The notes under the pieces are model-generated. The model saw only the letters and a list, made by a program, of their open reading frames with translations. It made no database searches and was not told the DNA's origin. From contig JBPCRE010000217.1 of assembly GCA_050997195.1 (NCBI GenBank), positions 1 to 13,089 on the forward strand: a stretch of 13,089 bases of DNA, in the 5' to 3' direction. The position numbers and the translations under genes are program-made. The stretch is from JACCZP01 sp050997195 (GTDB lineage: Bacteria > Actinomycetota > Thermoleophilia > Solirubrobacterales > Thermoleophilaceae). This document shows positions 1 to 5,889 of the stretch, one piece after another; position 1 is the stretch's first letter; every line of letters starts with the position of its first letter.

Positions 1-1068
1 GATCCGCTCAGCGCCCTGCTCGACGCAGTAGGCGAGGGCGTCGGCGAGCACGAGCCGACCCTCGGCGTCGGTGTTGTTGACCTCGATGGTCTTGCCGTTC
101 TTGGCGGTCACGATGTCGCCCGGCTTCATGGCGTGGCCGCTCGGCATGTTCTCCGTCGAGGCCACCACCGCGGTGATCCGAACCGGCAGGCGGAGCTTGG
201 CCACCGCGCCCAGGGCCTCGATCACGGCGGCGCCCCCCGACATGTCGAACTTCATCTCCTGCATCTTCGCGCTCGGCTTGATCGAGATGCCGCCCGTGTC
301 GAAGGTCACCGCCTTGCCCACGTAGCCGAGGTGGGGGCCCGAGCCGCCGCCTTCGTAGCGCAGGACGATGAGGCGGGGCTCCACGTCCGAGCCCTGGGCC
401 ACGGCCGCGAACGCGCCCATGGCCATGCCGGTGATCTCCTCGCGGCCGAAGACCTCGACCGAGAGCGCATCGTGGGCGTCGGCCAGCTCGCTGGCGCGGT
501 CGGCGAGGAAGCTCGGTGTGGCCACGTTGGCCGGCAGGTTCTGGAGGTCACGAGCGGCGTTCTGGGCGTCGGCGCTCACGCGGGCGCGGTGAACCTCCTC
601 CGAGAGGTCCGCGTCGGAGGAACTCAGCTCGATCGTGACCACCCGGCCGCGATCCTCGTCGTCGGCCGAGGACTTGAAGCGGTCGAAGCGGTAGAGCGCG
701 AGTAGCGTGCCCTCCACGAGCGCTTCGACGACGCCGTCCGGGGCTTCGCCGGGCACCGCCCAGGAGAGGGAGCGAGCGCCGATGTCGCGTGCCCGCGAGG
801 CGACGGAAGCGGCCGCCACCCGCGCGGGCTCGTGCCCGAACCCCTCGCGCTTCCCCAGCCCGGCGACGATCACCCGGCGGCGAGCGCCGCCCGCTTCCTC
901 GTGGGCGACGGCCACCTTCCGCAGGGCCGCCTTCGCCTCCCCGGCGTCGACGAGCTCGCGGACGAGAGGGTCGGTGGGCGCCTCATCCTCGAAGATCCCG
1001 ACGACGCGGGTGTCGGCCTCGGTGTCCTCGGGGGCGCCGCGGCGGGCGCTGACGTCCATGGCCACCAT
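1..1068 (-). CDS. pepA: Leucyl aminopeptidase (M17 family), C-terminus cut off by window edge
   Basis: This is a cytosolic two-metal aminopeptidase that removes N-terminal residues from peptides. About 356 residues are visible; M17 enzymes are usually near 480-500, so roughly the last quarter lies outside the window. The N-terminal regulatory domain covers about residues 1-165 and the catalytic domain follows. Visible catalytic elements are the GKAVTFDTGG segment with Lys252 and Asp257, the FDMSGG segment with Asp275, and the family signature NTDAEGR at 332-338, which supplies metal-binding Asp334 and Glu336 and the catalytic Arg338. The ATG at 1068 is the most upstream start before an in-frame stop near 1143; a second ATG at 1059 is possible. 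Neither has a Shine-Dalgarno sequence, and a TAGACT -10-like hexamer lies just upstream, so the message may be leaderless. The gene is separated from its neighbour by a hairpin terminator and is probably monocistronic at its 5' end. Confidence 0.95.
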   Translation of the reverse strand, partial: MVAMDVSARRGAPEDTEADTRVVGIFEDEAPTDPLVRELVDAGEAKAALRKVAVAHEEAGGARRRVIVAGLGKREGFGHEPARVAAASVASRARDIGARSLSWAVPGEAPDGVVEALVEGTLLALYRFDRFKSSADDEDRGRVVTIELSSSDADLSEEVHRARVSADAQNAARDLQNLPANVATPSFLADRASELADAHDALSVEVFGREEITGMAMGAFAAVAQGSDVEPRLIVLRYEGGGSGPHLGYVGKAVTFDTGGISIKPSAKMQEMKFDMSGGAAVIEALGAVAKLRLPVRITAVVASTENMPSGHAMKPGDIVTAKNGKTIEVNNTDAEGRLVLADALAYCVEQGAERI

Positions 1069-1078
1069 CAGCGGCGCG

Positions 1079-1084
1079 AGTCTA
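1079..1084 (-). promoter_or_regulatory. Possible -10 element of pepA (leaderless start)
   Basis: On the minus strand the hexamer TAGACT fits the actinobacterial TANNNT -10 consensus and ends 10 nt before the pepA ATG. With a usual 6-9 nt distance to the transcription start, RNA would begin at or next to the ATG. No convincing -35 hexamer is seen 16-18 nt upstream. This is inferred from sequence only. Confidence 0.25.
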
Positions 1085-1135
1085 CGCCCCGGCGCAGCCG
1101 GGCCAGTCGGCCGGAGGGGCTCGAATAGCTCTAAT

Positions 1136-1159
1136 CCTGATCAGGCTTCGGGGGCCTGA
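1136..1159. repeat. Palindrome and overlapping hairpin upstream of pepA
   Basis: CCTGATCAGG at 1136-1145 is a perfect 10-bp palindrome. It overlaps a hairpin with arms TCAGGC (1141-1146) and GCCTGA (1154-1159) and a 7-nt loop. It sits about 70 nt upstream of the pepA start and beyond the terminator of the preceding gene. It could be an operator or a second weak terminator stem; the sequence does not decide between them. Confidence 0.35.
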
Positions 1160-1183
1160 CGCGGCGCAAGCTCGGCACGGCAA

Positions 1184-1211
1184 GGGGCCCGAGCCGCTAG
1201 GCCCGGGCCCC
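1184..1211 (-). terminator. GC-rich hairpin terminator after the PepSY-like gene
   Basis: Arms 1184-1195 and 1200-1211 form a 12-bp stem with one A-C mismatch and a 4-nt loop. It begins 24 nt downstream of the stop codon of the PepSY-like gene. There is no U-tract after the stem (CTTGCC follows on the minus strand), which is common for stem-only terminators in high-GC actinobacteria. Confidence 0.6.
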
Positions 1212-1235
1212 CGTTGGTGCGGGACTTCGAGAGCG

Positions 1236-1721
1236 CTAGCGCGCCTCGCCCGCCTCGCCTTGCTCGGAGGAGCCCTCCGTGTCCTGCTCGCTGCCGAGCA
1301 CGTTGAACGTGTCGTCGAGGGCGACGTCGACCGTCGCACCCTCGCCCTTCTGAACCTCGACCGAGTAGGCGGTCTTCTGGTCGATGGCCTGCTCCTTGGC
1401 CGAGTCGGGCCTGTCGCCGGACTCCGGCTTGTCGGCGCCCTGATCGGGCGTCTCCTTCTCGACCTCGAGCACCTTGCCGCCACCGACCGAGCGCGCGGCG
1501 GCCCGTCCGGCGCGGTCGGCGTCGGCGCCCGTCACCTTCTGGTCGGTCTCCTTGCCCTCGCCCGGCTCGGCGGCCTCGGGCCTTGCGGGCGCGGTCTGAG
1601 TGCTGTCCGGCTTGCCGGCCACAGGGTTGCCGCCCTGCGCGCCCGCGATGGCCGCGCCGCCCAGCCCGAACGCGGCCAGTAGGCCCACGCCGGACAGGAT
1701 CTTCTTGAGCTTCTCGTTCAT
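1236..1721 (-). CDS. Small exported PepSY-like domain protein
   Basis: The protein is 161 residues. Residues 1-29 look like a signal peptide or membrane anchor: basic MNEKLKK, a hydrophobic stretch at about 8-27, and a possible signal peptidase I site at AGA-QG. A Pro/Glu-rich linker covers about 30-62. Residues 63-90 (ADRAGRAAARSVGGGKVLEVEKE) followed by 118-143 (AYSVEVQKGEGATVDVALDD, then FNVLG) have the helix-strand-strand pattern of PepSY domains, interrupted by an acidic insert at about 91-116. The mature part is strongly acidic and has no cysteine, so it is not a lipoprotein. The ATG at 1721 is chosen over one at 1775 because AAGGAG at 1732-1737 is correctly placed and the signal peptide then begins at residue 1. 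PepSY domains are associated with extracellular or envelope inhibitors and sensors; the function here is unknown. A terminator follows the gene. Confidence 0.8.
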   Translation of the reverse strand: MNEKLKKILSGVGLLAAFGLGGAAIAGAQGGNPVAGKPDSTQTAPARPEAAEPGEGKETDQKVTGADADRAGRAAARSVGGGKVLEVEKETPDQGADKPESGDRPDSAKEQAIDQKTAYSVEVQKGEGATVDVALDDTFNVLGSEQDTEGSSEQGEAGEAR

Positions 1722-1731
1722 CGGGATCTTG

Positions 1732-1737
1732 CTCCTT
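1732..1737 (-). promoter_or_regulatory. Ribosome binding site of the PepSY-like gene
   Basis: AAGGAG on the minus strand lies 10 nt before the ATG at 1721. It decides in favour of this start over the ATG at 1775, which would add 18 basic residues ahead of the signal peptide. Confidence 0.65.
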
Positions 1738-1793
1738 CGGTTGCGTTGACGACGGCGGATTCCGTCGATCGCCAAGCTAAGAAACGCCGATGA

Positions 1794-1837
1794 GGTGACG
1801 GTGAGAGCCGTCGGGCGAGGGGTGCGGGACCGTCACC
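1794..1837. repeat. Perfect 9-bp inverted repeat across the DUF1003 stop codon
   Basis: GGTGACGGT (1794-1802) and ACCGTCACC (1829-1837) are exact reverse complements separated by 26 nt. The right arm contains the DUF1003 stop codon (1833-1835), and the left arm lies about 70 nt upstream of the PepSY-like start. It may be a long-loop terminator for DUF1003 or a regulatory site for the downstream gene. No U-tract directly follows on the minus strand, though a TTTCTT run appears about 10 nt further on. Confidence 0.45.
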
Positions 1838-2267
1838 GGCCACGTCCGCAGGTGGCGGCGTGCACTTCCTCGGTGAGCCTCGCAACCTGCTCCATGAGCC
1901 GGTGGTTGTCCTCGAGGTAACGGGTCTGCTCCGCGGCGAGCTTCTCGCGGTGCAGCGTGTCGGCCTCTGCGAGGGCCTTGTCCCGGTCGGCCTGCCGTGC
2001 CTGGGCGAGCAGGATGAGGGGAGCGGCGTACGCGGCCTGCGTACTGAACATGAGGTTGAGCAAGATGAAGGGGAAGGGGTCGAAAGCGTTGAACGCGAGC
2101 TCGTTGACGTTCAGGAGGATCCAGAGCGCCACGGCCACGGTCTGTCCGATCAGGAAACGCGGCGTCCCGAAGAAGCGCGCGAAACGCTCGGCGGCTCGAC
2201 CGAAGGCGTCGGAGCCGAAGGCCCCGTGGTGAACGTGCTTGGTCTGCTCGACTCGATTCGTGGCCAT
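1833..2267 (-). CDS. DUF1003 family membrane protein
   Basis: The protein is 144 residues. The N-terminal segment with HHGAFGSDAF and ARFFGTPRFL at about 13-39 leads into two transmembrane helices at about 39-58 and 66-90, joined by the family-typical NELAFNAFDPFPFILLN segment. After TQAAYAAPLILLAQ comes a cytosolic, heptad-rich coil at about 92-137. This matches DUF1003, a family of small inner-membrane proteins with no settled function. The ATG at 2267 is chosen because GGAGG lies 9 nt upstream; two earlier in-frame ATGs (2285, 2300) would add a basic, unconserved-looking leader. The gene is 119 nt downstream of the DedA gene, so it may have its own promoter. Confidence 0.85.
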   Translation of the reverse strand: MATNRVEQTKHVHHGAFGSDAFGRAAERFARFFGTPRFLIGQTVAVALWILLNVNELAFNAFDPFPFILLNLMFSTQAAYAAPLILLAQARQADRDKALAEADTLHREKLAAEQTRYLEDNHRLMEQVARLTEEVHAATCGRGR

Positions 2268-2276
2268 GCCTGGGTC

Positions 2277-2281
2277 CCTCC
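2277..2281 (-). promoter_or_regulatory. Ribosome binding site of the DUF1003 gene
   Basis: GGAGG on the minus strand, 9 nt before the ATG at 2267. It overlaps the region that would be coding if an earlier ATG were used, and so supports the shorter protein. Confidence 0.6.
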
Positions 2282-2374
2282 GCATCGGTCTTCGCCCCAT
2301 TCGTCGGGAGGGCGGCGTCCCCTACCTCCGCGCGTGGGTCGCCAGGCGGTCCATGGCCTTTCCCCGGCACGCCG

Positions 2375-2386
2375 AGGGGCTCCCCT
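2375..2386. repeat. 12-bp palindrome directly after the DedA stop codon
   Basis: AGGGGCTCCCCT is a perfect palindrome abutting the DedA stop codon (2387-2389). With further GC-rich complementarity just downstream on the minus strand it could form a weak terminator structure for the four-gene operon, but there is no U-tract and the simplest stem has too small a loop. Terminator function is only a guess. Confidence 0.3.
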
Positions 2387-2956
2387 TCAGCCCCGCGAGG
2401 GACGGCGGCGACGGCGAAGAAGCAGGATTACGACGAGCCCGAGCACAAAGGCTCCCAGGCCGGCGAACCCGACGGTCTTGAAGATGCGCTCGGCGGTGTT
2501 GCCGAGGTAGAAGGCGGCGAGCCCCACCGTCGTGGCCCAGGCCACGCCACCGAGCGCATTCCAGAACAGGAAGGTGGGCCACGGCATGTGTGTCGCGCCG
2601 GCCAGCCACGCGGCGGCGATCCGCAGCGTGGTCACCCAGCGCCCGAAGAACACGGCCTTGGCGCCGTGCTTGGCAAAGAACGGCTCGCCGTGCTCGAGCA
2701 CCTTGAGACGGTGGCGGAGCAGCGGTCCGGGCTTGGTGAGCAGGGCACGCCCACCCCTGCGACCGACGAGGTAGCCGACGTTGTCGCCGAGGATGGCCGC
2801 GGTCGCCGCCACCAGGATCACCACCTCGATGTTGAGCGTTCCGCGGTGGGCGAGAAAGCCGGCCGCGATCAGCCCCGTCTCCCCCGGTACGGGGACGCCC
2901 GCGGACTCGACCCCCACGAGGAGCCCCAGGGCCACGTAGCCGAGGTGGCTGTTCAC
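2387..2956 (-). CDS. DedA family (SNARE-associated/VTT domain) membrane protein
   Basis: The protein is 189 residues, a normal length for DedA proteins. Family hallmarks seen are Glu17 and the VPVPGE segment ending at Glu26, the GDNVGYLVGRRGG segment at 57-69, and FFGRWVTTLR with Arg106 and Arg112 six residues apart, the spacing known to matter in E. coli YqjA. The usual proline three residues after the first Arg is replaced by Thr109. Hydrophobic segments lie at about 8-35, 43-66, 130-151 and 160-180, with a basic C-terminus. DedA proteins such as UptA are known to return undecaprenyl phosphate across the membrane; others support proton-dependent envelope homeostasis. The GTG start at 2956 overlaps the stop codon of the PAP2 gene as GTGA, implying translational coupling, and GGGAG lies just upstream. 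Substrate is inferred from the neighbour, not shown. Confidence 0.88.
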   Translation of the reverse strand: MNSHLGYVALGLLVGVESAGVPVPGETGLIAAGFLAHRGTLNIEVVILVAATAAILGDNVGYLVGRRGGRALLTKPGPLLRHRLKVLEHGEPFFAKHGAKAVFFGRWVTTLRIAAAWLAGATHMPWPTFLFWNALGGVAWATTVGLAAFYLGNTAERIFKTVGFAGLGAFVLGLVVILLLRRRRRPSRG

Positions 2957-3678
2957 GCCACTCCCCGGCGAGGAGTGAGCCGCGGTCCGAAGACGGCCAG
3001 CACGCAGAGCGTCAGCCAGACCAGCCCGGCGCTGAAGCCGGCCAGAACATCGGAGACGAAGTGGACGCCCAGGTAGAGGCGGCTGAACCCGATCAGCACG
3101 ACGAGCGCTCCGGTTCCCGCCAGCACGAGGACGCGGCGGGCTGGGTAGGCGCGGACGACGAGCACGGCGAGCGCCCCGTAGAAGGCCAGCGACACGGTCG
3201 CGTGCCCGCTGGGATACGAGAACGTCGCCTCGGTGGCGAGTGGATCGGGGAAGAACGGCCGCTGCCGCTCGAAGCCGAGTTTGAGCCCAGTGGTCAGGAG
3301 CTCGGCACCCACTGCCGCCATGAGGACGAGTCCTGCCTCCGCCCACCGCCGTCGGCTGAGCAGCCCGGCCACCCCCGCGGCGGCGAGCGGGATCAGCACG
3401 AGGGCGCTGCCGAGGAGCGTTACCCCCCTCATGACCACGGTGACCGGCCCTACCTCATGCGCGTGAAGCCAGTCGGCCACCCGGCCGTCGAACGCGACGA
3501 TGGGGTCGCCGGTCAGCACGTCCTCGCTGAGATCGCCGAATCCCCACAGCCCGAGGGCGAGCAGGGCGAGCGCGGGAAGCAGCGGCACCGCCGCGCGCAG
3601 CCGCTCGGGCAGGCGATCTGGTAGGCGGCCGAGCCACGCGCGCGCGCCGGATGCTCGAAGGGTGCCGTCGCGCCTCAC
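2953..3678 (-). CDS. PAP2 superfamily membrane phosphatase
   Basis: The protein is 241 residues with about six hydrophobic segments. It carries all three PAP2 (type 2 phosphatidic acid phosphatase) motifs: Lys133 with RP at 140-141 (KLGFERQRP), PSGH at 156-159 with catalytic His159, and SRLYLGVHFVSD with Arg200, His206 and Asp210. The active site should face the outside of the membrane. Family members dephosphorylate phosphatidic acid, phosphatidylglycerol phosphate or undecaprenyl pyrophosphate. The GTG start at 3678 overlaps the kinase stop codon (GTGA), and its own stop overlaps the DedA start in the same way, so it is translated as part of the two-component operon. The exact substrate cannot be read from sequence; pairing with DedA favours an undecaprenyl pyrophosphate phosphatase role, as an inference. 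Confidence 0.92.
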   Translation of the reverse strand: MRRDGTLRASGARAWLGRLPDRLPERLRAAVPLLPALALLALGLWGFGDLSEDVLTGDPIVAFDGRVADWLHAHEVGPVTVVMRGVTLLGSALVLIPLAAAGVAGLLSRRRWAEAGLVLMAAVGAELLTTGLKLGFERQRPFFPDPLATEATFSYPSGHATVSLAFYGALAVLVVRAYPARRVLVLAGTGALVVLIGFSRLYLGVHFVSDVLAGFSAGLVWLTLCVLAVFGPRLTPRRGVA

Positions 3679-5120
3679 GGCTCCATCTTCGCGTCCGACG
3701 ATCGCGTCGCGTCGGCGTTCCGGCGTTCCGGCGCGGACGGGCCCTCGAGAGGCACCGGGAGGGCGAGCCAGACTTCCGTCCCCATCTCCCGGTTCTCGGC
3801 GTGGGCCCGGCCTCCGTGCGCGCGGGCGATCGCCTGGACGATGGCGAGGCCGAGGCCGGCGCCGCCACCCGAGCGTGCCTGATCGACTCGGGAGAAGCGC
3901 TCGAAGGCCGAGGGCAGGAACCCGGGCGGAAACCCGCCCCCCTCGTCGGCCACGTGGATGCGCACCTCGTCCTCCTCGCCGTCGGCCCAGAGCCGGACCA
4001 TTCCCCCTCCGTGCTGCAGGGCGTTCTCCAGCAGGTTGCCCGCAGCTTGCTCGAGGCGGAGGCGGTCGGCCGTCAACTCGAGGCCCTCCGGCGCCTCGAC
4101 CGTGAGCTCCCGCCCGGCGTCCGCGAACCGGAGCCGGAAGCGCTCGGAGGCCAGAGCGAGCGCCTCGCGAGCGTTCACCCGCTCGAGCCGGACCGGCAGG
4201 CGCCCCTCGTCGGACCGTGTGATGACGAGCAGGTCCTCCGCGAGCTGAACCAGGCGATCGGTCTCTTCCCGAGCCGAGCGTAGGGCGGCGAGCAGCTCTT
4301 CGGCCGAGCGGGTCCCCCGCAGCGCGAGGTCGATCTCCGTCTTCAGGATGCCCAGGGGGGTGCGGAGCTCGTGGCTGGCGTCGGAGACGAAGCCTCGTTC
4401 GCGCGCAAACGCCGCCTCCTGGCGACCGAGCATCTCGTTGAGCGTCTCTCCCAAGCGCGCGAGCTCGTCCCGGGCCGGCGACACCGGCAGCCGGCGACCC
4501 GGCTCCTCGGGCAGTACTCCGGCGGCCCTGAGTCGCATGGCCTCGACCGGCCGGAGCGCCCCCGCGGCCACCGCGTAGCCGGCCACCGAGGCGAGCAGCA
4601 GGGCCGTGGGCCCTCCGATGAGAAGCAGCGCCGCCAGGCTTCCGAGCGCCTCGTCGCGCTCTTCGAGTGGGACGCCGGTCACGGCCACGAGCTTGCGGGC
4701 ATCGGCGGCCACGACTCTCCCTCGCACCCTCAGCGACTCATCGACCCCCGCCCCCTCCGGGCGATCAACTTCCAGGACACCGCGCCGCAGGGCCCGGCCG
4801 ACCTCGGCCGGGCTCAGCAGTTGCGCCTCGCGCACCCGTGGCGTCGCGTCGAGGGGCTGACCCGCTGCGCTCAGGATCTGCGCGTAGCTCTCGCCGCGCT
4901 CGGTCAACGGGCTCTCGCGCGGGTCGGCGAGGTCCTCCGAGCCCTCCCGCACCACGAGGGAGATGCTGGCGATCTCGGCGCTCAGCCGCGCGTCCAGCGC
5001 GGCGTCGAGCTCCGAGGCGAACCGTAGGTAGAGGAACGCCCCGGTCGCTCCGAGGACGAGCGTCATGACCACGGTGAAGGCAAGCGTCAGCCGGACGCGA
5101 ATCGGCAGCCGGCCGATCAC
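3675..5120 (-). CDS. Two-component sensor histidine kinase (HAMP, HisKA, HATPase)
   Basis: The protein is 481 residues. A first transmembrane helix at about 10-32 and a second at about 161-186 enclose an extracytoplasmic sensor region of about 130 residues with no recognised fold. A HAMP linker covers about 187-240. The HisKA segment FVSDASHELRTPLG places the phosphoacceptor at His250. The ATPase domain shows the N box NLLENALQHGG (362-372), the G1 box DEGGGFPPG (392-400) and the G2 box GAGLGLAIV (420-428). It should autophosphorylate and pass phosphate to the regulator encoded directly upstream. The GTG start overlaps the regulator stop as GTGA. The short C-terminal tail after about residue 459 is charged and probably disordered. 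The signal is unknown; the linked PAP2 and DedA genes suggest an envelope condition. Confidence 0.95.
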   Translation of the reverse strand: MIGRLPIRVRLTLAFTVVMTLVLGATGAFLYLRFASELDAALDARLSAEIASISLVVREGSEDLADPRESPLTERGESYAQILSAAGQPLDATPRVREAQLLSPAEVGRALRRGVLEVDRPEGAGVDESLRVRGRVVAADARKLVAVTGVPLEERDEALGSLAALLLIGGPTALLLASVAGYAVAAGALRPVEAMRLRAAGVLPEEPGRRLPVSPARDELARLGETLNEMLGRQEAAFARERGFVSDASHELRTPLGILKTEIDLALRGTRSAEELLAALRSAREETDRLVQLAEDLLVITRSDEGRLPVRLERVNAREALALASERFRLRFADAGRELTVEAPEGLELTADRLRLEQAAGNLLENALQHGGGMVRLWADGEEDEVRIHVADEGGGFPPGFLPSAFERFSRVDQARSGGGAGLGLAIVQAIARAHGGRAHAENREMGTEVWLALPVPLEGPSAPERRNADATRSSDAKMEP

Positions 5121-5794
5121 GGGGAAGGCCGGCGCAGGCGATATCCGGAGCCCCGGACCGTCTCGATCGAGTCTCTACCGAACGGGCGATCGACCTTCTC
5201 GCGGATGTAGCGCACGTACACGTCGACGACGTTCGAGCGCCGCTCGTACTCGTACTCCCAGGCGTGCTCGAGCAGTTGATGGCGGTCGAGCACCTGGCCG
5301 GGACGACGCATGAAGGTCTCCAGCAGTGCGAACTCCTTGGCCGACAACTGGATCTCGCGCTCGCCCCGCCAGACCTGGCGGCTGGCCGGGTCGAGCCGGA
5401 GGTCCCCCACCTGGAGCTCGACCGGCCGCTCGCCTGCGCCCCGCCGGACCAGGGCGCGCAGACGAGCGAGAAGCTCCGCCAGGGAGAACGGCTTCGTCAT
5501 GTAGTCGTCCGCTCCGGTGTCGAGCCCGGCCACACGATCCTCGACGGCATCGCGCGCGGTGAGCATCAACACGGGTATCCAGACCCCACGCGCACGCAGC
5601 CTCCGGCAGGTCTCGAAGCCGTCGATGTCGGGGAGCATCACGTCGAGCACGGCGGCGTCGTACTCGGTCGCGGCGGCCATCCAGACGGCGTCCTCGCCGC
5701 GGATCGCGACATCGGCCGAGAGCCCCTCCTCGCGCATCCCGCGACGAAGGAGGCTCGCCATCTTCACCTCATCCTCGACGATCAGGACCCGCAC
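5117..5794 (-). CDS. OmpR/PhoB-family response regulator
   Basis: The protein is 225 residues, the usual length. The receiver domain (1-120) has the acidic pocket Glu7/Asp8, phosphoacceptor Asp51 in LDVMLPDIDG, Thr79 in MLTARD, and Lys101 in TKPF. The winged-helix DNA-binding domain covers about 126-225, with SAKEFALLETFMRRPGQVL and the C-terminal wing ETVRGSGYRL. The start is GTG at 5794, giving the family-typical MRVLIVEDE N-terminus; only a weak AGGG lies upstream. A perfect direct repeat (5816-5834) lies 21 nt before the start and is probably its own operator. The gene leads the four-gene operon with the kinase, PAP2 and DedA genes. Confidence 0.95.
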   Translation of the reverse strand: MRVLIVEDEVKMASLLRRGMREEGLSADVAIRGEDAVWMAAATEYDAAVLDVMLPDIDGFETCRRLRARGVWIPVLMLTARDAVEDRVAGLDTGADDYMTKPFSLAELLARLRALVRRGAGERPVELQVGDLRLDPASRQVWRGEREIQLSAKEFALLETFMRRPGQVLDRHQLLEHAWEYEYERRSNVVDVYVRYIREKVDRPFGRDSIETVRGSGYRLRRPSP

Positions 5795-5815
5795 GCCCTC
5801 GAGGTTGCCGCGCGT

Positions 5816-5834
5816 TGATGAGATTCTGATGAGA
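5816..5834 (-). promoter_or_regulatory. Direct-repeat operator, probable response-regulator box
   Basis: On the minus strand TCTCATCA is repeated exactly, separated by GAA, giving an 11-bp period. Tandem half-sites one helical turn apart are the known binding pattern of OmpR/PhoB-family dimers (the PHO box is 7 bp plus a 4-bp spacer). It lies between the TauE/SafE stop and the response-regulator start, 21 nt from the latter. Such a short distance means it probably overlaps or lies close to the core promoter, so the sign of autoregulation is open. Confidence 0.6.
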
Positions 5835-5889
5835 GGGTCGCGGAGCCCGGTGCGCTCGGTCGCCGAGGGCGTCCGAGGTCGCGCGTCCG

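Noticed and set aside
133..705. Plus-strand open frame of 190 codons opposite pepA
   Set aside because: The minus strand encodes a real leucyl aminopeptidase through this stretch; the plus-strand product is His/Arg/Ala-rich and unrecognisable.
2957..3346. N-terminal extension of the DedA gene overlapping PAP2
   Set aside because: The extra residues are an Arg-rich shadow of the PAP2 coding sequence; the GTG at 2956 gives a standard DedA N-terminus and a GTGA overlap.
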